Shown: positions 22,671 through 33,727, counted from the first letter of the stretch. The stretch: 64,000 nt of DNA from Rhynchopus sp. YZ270_cl-10 (GCA_964035575.1 OZ037909.1:372001-436000); one strand, 5' to 3'. Translations and numbers: made by a program. The notes: generated by a model not told the origin, from the letters alone.

Positions 22671-22750
22671 TAAGGGTTCGATTCCGGAGAGGGAGCCTGA
22701 GAAACGGCTACCACATCTAAGGATGGCAGCAGGCGCGCAAATTGCCCAAT
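22671..22750 (+). rRNA. Stray 80-bp fragment of nuclear 18S rRNA
   Basis: The block GGTTCGATTCCGGAGAGGGA, then GCCTGAGAAACGGCTACCAC, then GCAGCAGGCGCGCAAATT is one of the most conserved stretches of eukaryotic SSU rRNA (about position 380-460 of the molecule). Similarity begins at TAAGGGTTCG and stops after CCCAAT. The variant CAAATTGCCCAAT (G where most eukaryotes have A) is the form I recall from kinetoplastids. No other rRNA is nearby. It sits between pieces of short interspersed repeats (22,601-22,650 before, a GCAACACTGC block after), so it is an inserted fragment and not a working gene. Confidence 0.9.
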
Positions 22751-23399
22751 AGCAACACTGCTGAAGGTTGAAAGACGAATCCGCCTTACAGTGCACCGCA
22801 CCATCTTCCAAGCGTTTCTGTAAAACCAGAGAGAAACAATATAGGGGAATCAAGCCTCTTGTCATCTTTTTGTTTTTCTTTTTTGTAAAAAAGCAACAAA
22901 AAGCATGCTTGCAAGATGAATGCACCACTCTCGTAATTCACATCAAAGAGAGAGGAGAAAAACAAAAAAAAAAATGATTTTGCCTTAAGTGAGACACAGT
23001 ACCCCTTTTCGCCAGACCATTCGGGTGTTGGTGCTAGGGGGTGGCGACACAAAAAAAATATTACAAATTTTCTTAAAAAAGCAACAATCAAATCGTTGGG
23101 AAATGCAAATATAGACTACAGCAAAAAAAAACTTAAAAAAAAGGGAAATATTTCGTTCTTTTTGGGTCTAGGGAGGGTTTGGGTGGGTATTTCCTTAGAG
23201 AATATTTTTTGGGGGGTAATTTCAAATTGTTTATTTTTTTTGCCGGATCTCATAGTTCCCTAACTAGACAGCTCTCAAAGGAGAGACTGGAGAAAATACA
23301 TCAAAACAAAACAAAAACAAAAAAAAAAACACGTAACTGCCATCACAAACACACACCCCTTTTGTTTCCAGCTTACTCTTAAACTATTTTGCATGGAAT

Positions 23400-23502
23400 T
23401 ACAGTAGGACAACAAACATCGGTAAAAAACCCTCCTTAGCGTTTGAAATCCCAAAATCCACCTTAGTTTTTTTACCCCACCGGTGTTTGTTGTCCTACTG
23501 TA
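23400..23502. mobile_element. MITE-like element, TACAGTAGGACAACAAACA termini, 103 bp
   Basis: Terminal inverted repeats of 19 bp, TACAGTAGGACAACAAACA and its inverse ending CCTACTGTA. TA sits at both edges and CAGT inside, as in Tc1/mariner or pogo-type elements (family knowledge). Only about 55 bp lie between the arms. Confidence 0.75.
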
Positions 23503-24004
23503 GTATGGCATTCCCTTTGAACACAGCATCTTCCTTTTTGTTTTCAACAGCTTTTAAAAAAAAAAGAAAAGTTTATAAGATGATGCATAGTCACCTAAAA
23601 ATGGGTCTCGAGGAAACGCACACAATCTGTAATTTCTCTATCTAATAGGGAGGGGGTTGGAAGGGGAAGGGGGGGGTAGCTTTTGGTTGATTTGTAAGGT
23701 GAGCAAAGGCACCGAAACACCCACTTTTTTTTTAAACATAGCGCATAGAGGTGGGTGGTTGTGCACCCCGTTTTTGTTTTTTCATATAAAAAAAAATTAA
23801 AATAAAAGAGAAGTTGAAAAAAGCGGAAACTCCTCACCGTTTCAATCGGAGGAAGCAAAATAAAAAGTTCGTGCAGGTTGCTGCTCTCAGGCCTAATGCT
23901 AACACTTCGGGGCAGAGAGGGAAAAAGCGAATCAACGGGAGAAAAAAAAACGAACCTCGTCGTCTTTTGTTTAGTTGGTACGCTACCCACATCAAAATAC
24001 GCGA

Positions 24005-24213
24005 AAAAAAAAAAAGATCGGGTCTTTTGTTTGTGCAAAGCCAGAAAACAAAAAGGTAAAAAAAATTGTGTTAAACTGAAGTACGGTTGTTGTGGTCAAT
24101 TGAGTACTCAAAAAGAAACAAGCGAACTTCTGTCTTTTTTCAATCCGTTTTTGTTTGCCCTGCAGCGCTGCCTCCAATCTTTTTAGAATTGACAACAAGC
24201 TGTTTTATCAAAA
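24005..24213. repeat. ~205-bp dispersed repeat, copy 2
   Basis: Second copy of the repeat at 25-230, same orientation, starting after an A-run and ending before an AATTCCCTTCGGGAAGGGG hairpin. Confidence 0.85.
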
Positions 24214-25830
24214 TTCCCTTCGGGAAGGGGTAACCCCCCCTCCCACGGCAGTTAGCATTAAGCCTGGCTGCTACACAGCGCTAAAGAAAAACTCCCCTTT
24301 TTAAAAAAAGATAATAATATTGGAATGGGGACAGGGAAAGGAACAACGTTTCTAAACACTTGGGGAGAGGGGGAGATGAAGGGCGGAGGAAAAAGTGGGT
24401 GACTGTTGAAAATCAGTTTATTTTTTTTATTGTTCTGTTCAGCGTTATGCTCTTCTTTTTTTTTACTTTTTTTTTTTTGTTGTGCTTGCACTCAAAAGCA
24501 ATCGTATTGGCTATTTGTTTAAGTGGGGGGGAGGAAGGAGTGGAATTGAATGGTGTAGGAGCAGACCTGTGTTTTGCAAATTCAAGTGGGCTACACACGA
24601 TATCAAAACAAAAAATAAAAGAAGAAGGGGGGGTCATTGTGGAGAGTGAGCGGGCAGGTGGATAGGTGACAATCAACATAGCTTTCGAACCGTAGTGAAG
24701 GAGCAATTCGCCTTTTTTTTTTTTGTTTTGCCAAAAAAAAATGAAATAAAATTTTGACTTGAAATACAAAGCTCTCTCGTGCTTTAGTTGACCGGGGGGT
24801 AGACCAACCAATGCAGCCCTACATCCACTTCGAGGTTGACATCTGATGAAATGAAAGACAAAACTACGTCCCCAGTACTCCCGTCCACCCATTTCCATTT
24901 GAGTTTTTTATTGTTGTGTCAATAATCACCTAAGTTTCCTCCTTGGTGGGGGTAACTAGGGTCTGTACTCAATGTTGACGAAAGAGCAAAAAAAAATAAT
25001 AAAATGAGGGGGGAAAGGGGTATTTCGGTGTCAAAATGGTAAATCCGATGATGGATCAGCCTTTTAGAACACAATGGGGAAACTAATAGATAGAGAAAAA
25101 TTGTTGGGATGCTTACAAGCCTCTCGTACTTAGGCACTTACAAAATGAAAAAAAAAAATTTTTTTGAAAGATCCGAGAATGGGCCACACGGGACACAGAA
25201 CACATCTCTCAAACAAAAAAATATTTGGTAAGATGAACCTAAGCCTCACTGTGCTTAGCCACCTATAAGAACAAAGATATATTTCGGGTGGGAAGAAAAG
25301 TCAGGCCGAATTATTTTTTTTAGAAAAAATTGAGTCTCACATATTATCAAAGAAGGAAAAATATACCCCAGGTTTGCAAAAGCTGCGACCCCTCCCCATA
25401 GCCCCCCTCCCGCCGCTCTCCGTACCTTCGCCCCGCTCATAATTACATCTAGTCTGACAAACATAAAAGGGGATGAGCTTGTTTGTTTTTTGTTTTGTTT
25501 TCTTTGTGTTAGCGTTCATTCCGGTCAATTTGAAGCAAAGGGGGGGGCGTACAGAGTGACCCCAATCCCTTCGATCTGTACCCCCCTCCATCAAATCTCC
25601 CATTTAGGTACGCGAAGTTTTCCTCAAGAAGGATGCAGTCGGTTGCCTGTGTGAAGTTTATAAACGGGATTGTTGAGGGATAAACGAAGTGTAGGATTCA
25701 GAACACAAAAATGCATGTTTTGGGATGGTGGGGTCGATGTTGGAAATTGGACAATTTTTTGACCATTTAAATTTTGGTAAATAGCCCACTAAGACTAACA
25801 ATACTACACCGTACCTCACCCTGGGTGACC
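24214..25830. other. No gene seen, short repeats only
   Basis: It holds the short repeat at 24,752-24,850, a GTCGACAATCGCC-type copy (24,912) and a CTAAGCCTC-type copy (25,226). A short GC-rich minus-strand ORF at 25,255-25,464 contains ATGAGCGGGGCGAAG followed by GTACGG, which resembles a donor, but nothing confirms an exon. Confidence 0.35.
24752..24850. repeat. Short interspersed repeat, GACTTGAAATACAAAGC family
   Basis: The consensus is TTGACTTGAAATACAAAGCT, CTCTCGTGACAGTGTG, a G/C-rich middle, then CCTACATCCATTTCGTGG. Copies are at 56,517-56,635 and 58,169-58,250, partial ones at 236-290, 11,813-11,865 and 22,601-22,650. The CTCTCGTG core is shared with two other short-repeat families, which suggests a common ancestor or a common functional box. 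Confidence 0.6.
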
Positions 25831-28800
25831 CTACAGGGTGAAGAGTGAAGGAAGGTTGTGGGAAAACACATACATCAGACGGTCGGAAGCGCTGGAGGTG
25901 CGTGTGGGCTTCCGCACACCACTCACGAGGGGGGAGGGGTTGTTCCCGGAAGGTGCGAGGCCGGTCTTCTTCTTCACCTTCCGGTCAGCGGTACCACGGG
26001 TGTCAGGCTGGCCGAACTCATCCTTTTTTTGAGGAACATTTTTTTTTTTTTTGAGAGAAAAAAAATGCATCACATACCCTCGCAAAGCTGCCGTTGTTGC
26101 TGTAGTCGTTGACCCAGCTTTCGTAGCTGGACGGTGCTTTGTGCCCCTGCGAGTCGCCACCTCGTGTGTTCTGCCGTGCACGCAGCCCTGCATCCACGGG
26201 ACCACTTCTGTCGAGACGTGTGTCGCGCACGGGTGTGCCGGGGCGTGTGTCCCTCACAGGTGTGTTGCCACGCTTCAAGGGGCTTTCACGCCCTGTGGAC
26301 CGCCCCATGGGCTCGCGTCTGCTAGTCGGGCTGTCCCGCCCCGATCCCCGCCCCGTAGGACTATCCCGCCCTGTCCCCGACCCACCATGCAGCAGCGAGT
26401 ACGTCTTGCGCGACATCGGTCTCTGCGGCGACCCCGTGTTCGACTGCCGTCCAGATGGCGACCCAGCACGCTGTGGTTGTGCATTGTGAACGAACTACAA
26501 CCATCCTCACCTTTCTCAAAAACAGAATCAATAAAATGCCCCTGACTTTTTCCCCCCAGAAAGTGGAAGACGGAGCCTCGTGTGCACGTAAAAACCCGGG
26601 TGGGGTTTTTTGAAAATGGGAATAATAATAGGAGTTGGTGGATACCTGTTTAGGCGGTGTGCCTGCCCGACCCAGGCCGTGCTGCGCTTGGATGCGGTTC
26701 ACAGCGGAGCCGCTGCCACCAAAGCTGTTTTGAGTAGTTGATTTTTTTTTGTTGTTGTTGAGGGTGTTATGTTGTGCCAAGGGTTCTGTGGGCACATACC
26801 TTACGACATCTGGCTGCAGACGGTCACGCCCCACAGAGCTTCCAAAGGCAATCGATGGGCCGCTTGGGTTTGGGTCGTTGTACTGCTGTGTCTGTATTGT
26901 GTTAGTGTATCAAAATGATTAAGATATTATTTTCAATCGAAAGATGGAGTTTTCCACCAGCGTCGTCTCCTCTTTTTTTATCTTTATTTTTTGTTTTTTT
27001 TGTAACTGAACAAACAGGGTACAGTCCCCAATTGTGTATCAAAAAAAAAAACCCCCCCCACACACACAGAACGATAGTATGGTGGGTCATAGAAACACTC
27101 CAGAGCGTATTTTGGAAAAATAAAGGGGGGGAAAGAGAAACGAGAAAACCGTACCTGCTTCCCATCCTGCCTTTGCGGCAGTGGGGACCCCTTACGCGGG
27201 CCCTGCATGGAGAACTGCTGCCCCTGCCTGCCTCTCAGCCCTCCTCCTCCTCCTCCTGAGGGCGCCAACCCACCACCACCACCACCACCCCCACCACCGG
27301 AACGCCCACCACGCGTCTGCGGTTGTTGTTGCGGCTCACGCCTTTGTTCGAGGTCGCTGTTTTCGCGACGGAGAGGCTCCTTTTCGTGGTGTGTTGTGAC
27401 GTGGGTTTGATCTGCGTGAGAGGCGCTCTTGAAGCCACCGGTGCGTTGGGAGGAGAAGCCGGTGGAGTCGTCTTGGCGGATGAGGTTTGGGTTGACGTAG
27501 TTGTTGCCGTTGATGTTTGCGGCCCATGCGGGTGTGCCCGCGATGCTGCCGTTGGGAAGTGCATGTGGCGCACCCTTGGCAGGTTGCGCAGCATTGTACC
27601 CTGTGTTCGGGTGGTGCTGCTGCTGCTGCAGCGGCTGCACAGTAGGAGACGAGGTGCGCAGCGACACAGGATCCCCCGCCGCACGCTGCAACGGCGACTG
27701 CTTCCCCCCCTGCGGCTGAAACAACGAAGTGAAAGATGAGTACCCACTCCGCACCGGCTGCGGGTCTGCCGGACGCACCGGCTGTGCAGGCGCCGTGTTG
27801 GTATTGGCATTTCCCTCAAACCTCGACTGAAACGCACTGTAGTTCACCCCCGCAACACCCGTTTGCGGACCATCCACGACACGCGCCGCGGGGACTGGAA
27901 CACCCGCATTTTGGTCCTGATGGGGGAACTGGTTGGGCACGCCGTTTGCCTTCTTTGGAAAGGAGTGCGCGGGTTGGATGTTGGGGTGCTGCGACTTGAG
28001 GGGCCACTTCTCCTTGGTGCATTGCATGCCGTCGGGCGACTGCAGCGCTTGCTTTAGGGGGATCGGTGCCTTTGCGAGGATGCCGCGTGTGGCGGGTGCG
28101 AGACGAAGCTTCTCGGGGATCTCCTGCGGCGCCTTGCCGGCAATGATCGGCTTTGTCACTGCAGAGCTGACTGCAGTGCCCTGTCCGGTGTCGGAGAAGG
28201 TGATGCGCTTCTTCGGTGGCCGCGATGCAGCGGCCTGCCGCTCACGCTCTTCATACTCGATGACCACCTTGCGGATATCACCATTCTGCACATGGTCAAA
28301 CCCAAGCGAGTTTGTGTACGTATTGCGAAGCATCCACTGTTCGTTGTCCAACGCAAAGGAGTCCACATCGATCTCCGGGTGGAAGATGTCGTACTCCAAC
28401 TCCAGCCTCCGCGCAAGAATCCCCAATTGCCGGAGGAAGTACGGTTTGATGTCCATATCGGGGTGTGCTGTGCGCATGAAGGCTATCGTGTTGTCGAGGG
28501 ACCATCCGTACTTCTGCATGAGATACGCCGCCACGACTGCGCAGGAGCGGCTCACACCAAGCACACTGTGCACCAGAACGCACTCCCCCTTATCAAGACC
28601 CTTCTCAATGAAGTCAACAATCTGCCTCACATTGCGTCCCTCCGCGTCAAACAGCACGGTATTAGGCAGGTCACGCCAGTGGAAGCTTAAGTAATGAATG
28701 TTCGCTTGCTGGTACAAATTTGGTGTTTCGCTTCCAGCGCAGTTGATGATGTGTGTCACCTTGTTCATGAAGAGAAACTCATTGTCCTGCGAACTCGTCT

Positions 28801-28861
28801 GGTTCCCAACAAAGAGCCCATCCTTAATCCGAACCGCAACAAGCTGCTGCGCCGACTGCAT
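25831..28861 (-). CDS. Dual-specificity-phosphatase-like protein with serine in place of the catalytic cysteine
   Basis: Five exons: 28,861-27,155, 26,891-26,800, 26,724-26,646, 26,494-26,078 and 26,022-25,831 (828 aa). Donors are GTACGG, GTATGT, GTATCC and GTATGT, and phases agree across all junctions. Residues about 8-155 form a DSP domain. DSPs remove phosphate from Tyr/Ser/Thr using the loop HCxxGxxR. Here the loop is HSVLGVSRS (residues about 98-106), so the nucleophilic Cys is Ser and the protein should be a phosphate-binding pseudophosphatase like STYX. The long tail is disordered, rich in Q, N, G and P, with G runs and SP/TP-rich repeats (GRDSPTGR, RESPLKRG), suggesting phosphorylation sites. 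The 3' end is uncertain: a GTATGTG at 25,867-25,873 could start one more intron whose CTGTAG acceptor would contain the stop used here. First ATG of the frame used. Confidence 0.85.
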
Positions 28862-29740
28862 GGTGTCTTTGCTCTTCTCTTAGGGCAGGGGCCTTTGGTT
28901 GCACACCCTTTGCCCTCTCACTCGAGGAGCCCCCGAACTCCTCTAAGGGGTAGGAGGGGGGGAGGGGGTCTTCTCTGTGGGTGGATGGGTGGGTGGGTGG
29001 TGGTGGTGGTGGTGGTGGTGGAGACGGAGAGAAAGAAGATTACGATATTATTATCGAAAGATGGAGTTTTATCCTAGGAGAGAAAAAACCCATTCGATTC
29101 TTGTATTGAGAACAGAAAGGTATTCGAAAAAGCCGGGGGGTAAAAGGGTTTCCCCTCGGCTTCGACCTCTCTAGGCATAGTTCCTAGTTCATCTTTTCGG
29201 GTCCCAACAAATGTGTGCTTTACCTCAAATCCCTTTTTTAGTAAATAAAGTAAAGGAACGGGTGTAGGGCATGTGTGCATTGACGTAGGGCTAGGAAGAG
29301 GAAATATTCGGAGGAATACAAAAAAAAAACTTTTTTTTTAAATTCACTTTGTCTTCATCCTGACGTCAGATTCTATTTCCTCGACAATACTTTGGTATAT
29401 TAAGAATCTTTTGCTTTTTGAAAAAAAAAAAAAAAATGTTGAAAAAAAAAATAGTGTGGGTGCAATACACCATAAATGTACCCCCGCAGAAACCGGAAAC
29501 TAAAAAGCTCAATGACGAAATATGGGGTATTTTTTTTTTTCTTCTTTTTTTTGCTGATTTTTTTTCTGAAAAGCAAAAAAAGGGGGTGGAAGCAGCTTTT
29601 TTTGGATATTCCGGGTATTGGCTACTGGCGAGAGAGGGGAAAGGCTAGAAAGAGGCATGGCTGAGATTATGATTTGTTTACCCCCAAAAAAAAATTGAAA
29701 GATGTGCCTTGAGTGCACATTGCATAAAACAGAAAAAGGT
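28862..29740. other. Intergenic spacer, nothing recognised
   Basis: A (GGT)n tract at about 28,989-29,022 and poly-A/T runs. The minus strand just before 28,861 has CCCTAAG and GAAGAG steps that could serve as a trans-splice acceptor for the phosphatase-like gene (inference). Confidence 0.35.
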
Positions 29741-29786
29741 GAATATGATCGTGCAAACGCCTCTGGGACGCAGGCATTGTCACTCC
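29741..29786. repeat. LINE-tail-like short repeat
   Basis: It reads GTGCAAACGCCTCTGGGACG, then CAGGCATTGTCACTCC, closely matching the LINE 3' end at 41,600-41,633. It lies just past the stop codon of the small gene at 29,818 (minus strand), so inside or near its 3' UTR. Confidence 0.65.
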
Positions 29787-29817
29787 AAAAAGAGAGAAAT
29801 GACTTTTTTATTGGGTC

Positions 29818-30351
29818 TTACCGGATGACGCACTTTTTTTTCTTTGAGACGGTAATACGGCTTTTTTTGCTCTCTGGGATTGCCCCCTTCACTGTGGCGT
29901 TACCCATCTCCTTCTTTGCGACGTTCTGGAGACGTTCCTGCTGCTTCTTTGCGGTCACCTTGAGAGAGTCACTCGTTGTCTGAAAGGTTGGATTTTTTTT
30001 GAAAAAATAAAGTAGAATTGAAATACAAATAACGGAATGGATGCTGCATACAAAAAGAAAGAGGGAGGGAGAAAGAAAAAAAGAAAGAAAAGTTTATAAG
30101 ATGATCCTAAGCCTCTCGTGCTTAGTCAACCTTATCATATTCGTTATCGCAGAGCATCAGCGGTGCCTCTCGTGCGCACACACACCAAATGGGCCATATT
30201 CTGCACAAGAATTACCCCTATTTAGTTATCAAACACACCAAAAGAAAGAGCGGGTCAGGGTGTGAGGGTGTGCACATACCTTGGTTGCATCTCTGATGGG
30301 GTTCTTCCTCAATTTGTTGCCCCCACGCGTGGCCTTAGCAGACTTTCCCAT
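29818..30351 (-). CDS. Small basic protein, two exons, function unknown
   Basis: Exon 1 is 30,351-30,280 and ends CCAAG before GTATGTG. Exon 2 is 29,979-29,818, starting after CTTTCAG. The joined frame encodes 77 aa, beginning MGKSAKATRGGNKLRKNPI and ending in a lysine-rich tail (SKKKKCVIR). About a third of residues are Lys or Arg and there is no membrane segment or signal peptide. The middle (KKQQERLQNVAKKEMGNA) is likely helical. The composition suggests an RNA- or ribosome-associated protein, or a nuclear/nucleolar one, but I recognise no family. Both exons are GC-richer than the flanks and the donor matches other genes in the window, which supports a real gene. Confidence 0.7.
30089..30145. 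repeat. Short interspersed repeat in an intron
   Basis: A copy of the AAGTTTATAAGATGATCCTA / CTCTCGTGCTTAGTCAACC family inside the 300-bp intron of the small basic-protein gene. It shows that these repeats also insert within transcribed genes. Confidence 0.65.
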
Positions 30352-31107
30352 TAGTGTGTATTTGTTTTGCCTGGAAAGGATGGAGGGTGTGAGAAGGGAA
30401 GGGTGATTGTGTATTTAAAAATTACTCTTCTTTTTTGCTTTTTTTGTTACGTTTCTGAAGGCGATGTGACCCTGAGGCACGTGCCTCCCCCTACCTTGGG
30501 TTGTGATTAGAGGTGAGACAGGCCAGTCAAATCGCGAAAAATAAAGGGAAAAAAATGTTTGAATATAGACTGCACTAGGATAAGCAACCACGATTTTTCT
30601 TCACAAACCGCGAATAAATAAAGGGAAAAGAAAACTTGTAAAACGAATGTGCCTCTCGTGCACACACACACATCTGTTTGAAAGGGGAAAAAAAGGAGTG
30701 GAAAGATGATCCTAAGCTTGGCATGCTCAGTCACCTTATAGATTCAGCACTACTTTCAGCTCAAAGAGAACAGAAAGCAAATAACAGAAGAGGTACAGGG
30801 GGTGGAACACATACCCCCAAAAGAGAAAAGCATATCAGAGAACTACAACAGACAAATCTTGAAAAGTCGTTTTATACATTATAAGCCACATACGATCCAC
30901 CAGAGCTGGAGGATGGGGGGGAAACGAGACTCTGCAAGGACTGCTGCTAATGTTCAAGGTCAATAGTTATAAAAGGGGCCCCTTCTCTCAGTTGCTTCAC
31001 ACGGTATTCCAGTATTTGTTTTCACACAAATGAACAAAACAAAAAAGCAATGAAAAGAGAGGAAATCGTTTTGTTTGTAGAGTTAGCCAAAAAAAAAAAA
31101 CCTGTAA

Positions 31108-31192
31108 TTATTGATGCAGGCACCTCCGACTGACCACGTACGATGCCAGCCATCCGGATGAAAGCACGACACCCTATGGTCTACAACAGAAG
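31108..31192. repeat. Short interspersed repeat, GATGCAGGCACCTCCGACTG family
   Basis: It matches 40,507-40,590 with few changes (TTGATGCAGGCACCTCCGAC, then GCCAGCCATCCGGATGAAAGC). A shorter diverged copy is at 41,203-41,250. SINE-like, class unknown. Confidence 0.75.
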
Positions 31193-31325
31193 ATGTAAAA
31201 AGGAAACCTAATGGCTTTCCCGTACCGTAAGAGAACGAGGGCGGTTCACAACCGCTCGTCAGCCGGCGGCCCATCTGCCGATGTAGAGTTGTGAAAAAAA
31301 AAACTCTCGGACGGGTAAAATAGAA

Positions 31326-31412
31326 GTTGAAAAAAAGTGCAAACACCTCGCCTTTCATCGGATACACGGCGCTGGTTCTCCATGGGTTTATCGAACCCTA
31401 GAGTACACGGTT
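31326..31412. repeat. LINE-tail-like short repeat with hairpin
   Basis: It has AAGTGCAAACACCTCGCC and then GGGTTTATCGAACCCT, the same hairpin type as CGGGTTATCGAACCCCG in the LINE tail. Confidence 0.55.
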
Positions 31413-31506
31413 ACGAGGGAGGTATGAAAAAGGTAAGATGATTCACCATTACACCCTAAACAACGTTTGAAGAGGGAATAAAACTGAATTCAGTGAACGA
31501 AACCTT

Positions 31507-32052
31507 CTATTTAGGACAGAAGTCGGGGACCGTGAAGGCGTTCTCCGGGAAGGTCGTTGCGGTCTCGACGTTGTAGTAGATGACAGAGTCGTCGTCGGCA
31601 CCTCCGATGGAGGGGATCTTGAACCCTTGCTCGACAAAGGGGTGGCAGATGCCGTCTTTGGGTGGGGTGGTGTAGATGATCTGCTTTCCTGAGGCATCAC
31701 GCTTCCACCGGGCAACGGTCGACCCGGTGGCCATCTTCACGTCATCGATTCTGTGCGGGAAGGAGCTGCCCGCACCAAAGCAGTAGTTCGGGTATGTCTG
31801 CGTGTTCGGGAACTTCACGCAGTTCGTCTTATTCGTCCACGCCCAATGCCCCAGACCGTTCAGCATCATCGCACCCATCTCCACCCCCGGCTCTGCAGAA
31901 AGCTGTGTGAAGTTCATCCCACTGCTGTACAGTTTAAAGTCGAATGCGTCGCCTTCCTTCCTTGGTGGATAGCACCCTCCGTGTCCATCTGCCTTGAACG
32001 ATCCTGCACAACAATCGAACGCAAGCACCGAGACTGCAATAAGAGAAAGCAT
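31507..32052 (-). CDS. Secreted Cys-containing protein, possibly ependymin-like
   Basis: A single 546-nt frame (181 aa). Residues 1-17 (MLSLIAVSVLAFDCCAG) are a good signal peptide, so the protein should enter the secretory pathway. The mature part is about 165 aa with six or seven cysteines, one N-glycosylation sequon pair (NFT, NKT), no further membrane segment and the ending ENAFTVPDFCPK. The size, cysteine content and the ending with VIYYNVE...FxVPxxC recall ependymin-related secreted proteins; this is a resemblance only. Start: first ATG, immediately followed by the signal peptide. Function unknown. Confidence 0.7.
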   Translation of the reverse strand: MLSLIAVSVLAFDCCAGSFKADGHGGCYPPRKEGDAFDFKLYSSGMNFTQLSAEPGVEMGAMMLNGLGHWAWTNKTNCVKFPNTQTYPNYCFGAGSSFPHRIDDVKMATGSTVARWKRDASGKQIIYTTPPKDGICHPFVEQGFKIPSIGGADDDSVIYYNVETATTFPENAFTVPDFCPK

Positions 32053-32995
32053 CGTGTCTATTCCCTAGGGGTGGAGAGGGTGGAGGGTAGAGGGAGAAAG
32101 GGAGGGTGTTTGTTATCAATTTTTTGAGAATATAAATCGCCTAAAAAGCGTATAAAAATCGTGACCAAGAGACAGAGGGCTTCTGCGTATTAGGAGAAAA
32201 GGTGTGACGTCAGGTGTGACTTCTCATTTGGAGAAGTGAAGAAAGATGCTACAAAATTTTTTTTTCTTTTTTTTGAACAAGGTGGTGTTGCCACCTGTAC
32301 TTTTTTTTCGAATCGCATCAGAGGGGTCGGAGGGGGGTCGGGTATTATAAGAGACATAAGGGCAAATGTAAAAGTGAAGAAAATAACGTTGTTTTCAAGG
32401 GGTTTGAAAGTTTGTTTGTTTTGTATTTTTTCAAGGGGTATTTTAAAGGGAGGGAGCAAGACACACCATTAAAGCACATTTTATAAGACTAAACTGAGTC
32501 ACCCGAAACAATATTTTTCCAGGCACTTTCTATGGCAAAGAGAAAGAAGAAGCACGTTGGGTACATAAGATATACCAAGAAAAGGAACGTTTTGAAAGAG
32601 TCGGGCCAAGGAGCACATGGCAGAGTCAACATCTGTCAATAGAAAGAGCAGTTGAAACGTGCTAAAACGCAGCTCATTTGAACTCATGCAAAGGGTGGGA
32701 CGTGAGTGATCCGTACCGTAAGAGAACGGAGGCGTTTCATAATGGCTCAAATAAAATTTGAAAAAATGATTATGCCTTTCGTGCATACACAGATTTCCTA
32801 CATTGAGGGGTGTTGTCACGCTTCTGTTGCCAGAAAGAAAACAAAAAATGAAGAAGAATGCGCCTCACGAACACACAGATTTCATCAAAAGTTGGGAGGA
32901 TCTTTAGCAGTTTGAACGAGGCACTCTCATCGGTTTCAGAACCTCTTAACTCTTTTTTCAAAGTTTTTTTGGGAGGGTTTCTTGAAGATACTTTT

Positions 32996-33048
32996 TGATA
33001 AATTGTTGGAGTAGCGTAGTTGCCTCGGTAGTGTTGCCACAGTTGTGT
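32996..33048. repeat. Short interspersed repeat, TTGCCTCGGTAGTGTTGCCACAG family
   Basis: It reads GATAAATTGTTGGAGTAGCG, then TTGCCTCGGTAGTGTTGCC. Other copies are at 2,096-2,148 and 54,420-54,475, more diverged ones at 15,076, 54,807 and 56,238. Confidence 0.65.
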
Positions 33049-33060
33049 GTTTTTTTTTTT

Positions 33061-33107
33061 TGAAAACTTGGTTGTATTAGTGTAGCCACCCTAGAGTGTG
33101 CTCCACT
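33061..33107. repeat. Short interspersed repeat, GAAAACTTGGTTGTATTAGTG family
   Basis: Near-identical copies are at 35,102-35,150 and 54,915-54,960, all reading GAAAACTTGGTTGTATTAGT, then GTAG(C/A)CACC and a CTCCAC end. Confidence 0.75.
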
Positions 33108-33486
33108 ATATTTTTTCATTTTGCAGCGCTGTTCATGTGTGAACAATGCTTGTATGGGTATCAGGCAAAAAAGATCAAAGAGAAAAAAAAAAATTGAAAA
33201 TTTAAGATCGGGCACAAAAAGGGGATAAATCATAATGTAACAAAAAAAAGGGCTCACAGGCAGGTCTCACTGAAAAAGTGTCGCTTGTCGTTCCCTCACC
33301 CCCCTTGTAGTTGTTTGATGCGTTGACGCGTCCACACACACCACTCTCACCTGTTGGGTGGTGGTGTTGCAGAGCACTGTTGGGGTGAGTGAACGACGTG
33401 ACACTTTTCCGCACACATAGTGCCTTAGTCACCGTAAATAAGAGGAGGGGGGGGAAACAAGGAATACCCAGTAGAAACGGGCACAT

Positions 33487-33727
33487 CAAGAGTTGGGGAG
33501 TGGGGTTTGAATGAGGGATTTTTATGGAAAAAAATTTGTTAGTTTTGCGTGCTCTTGTTTGGCTTTTGGCCCTTTTTTTTTTGTGGGGAAATCAAGAGTT
33601 GGGGAGTGGGGTTTGAATGAGCGCTTTTTATGGAAAAAAATTTGTTAGTTTTGCGTGCTCTTGTTTGGCTTTTGGCCCTTTTTTTTTTTGTGGGGAAATC
33701 AAGAGTTGGGGAGTGGGGGTGGGAAAA
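33487..33727. repeat. Tandem repeat, ~106-bp unit, about 2.2 copies
   Basis: The unit runs from AAGAGTTGGGGAGTGGGG through TTTGTTAGTTTTGCGTGC to CTTTTGGCCC and a T-run. The two full units differ by a few bases, so the duplication is recent. Confidence 0.9.

Larger units (their letters stand above)
30352..31506. other. Intergenic spacer with short repeats
   Basis: It contains short interspersed repeats at 30,640-30,672 (CTCTCGTGCACACAC type), 30,700-30,740, 31,108-31,192 and 31,326-31,412. No gene seen. Confidence 0.45.
32053..33486. other. Intergenic spacer, no gene seen
   Basis: It holds short repeats of the CTCTCGTGCACACAC family (32,762; 32,848), the GTAGTTGCCTCGGTAGTG type (32,996-33,048) and the GAAAACTTGGTTGTATTAG type (33,061-33,107). 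Confidence 0.4.
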
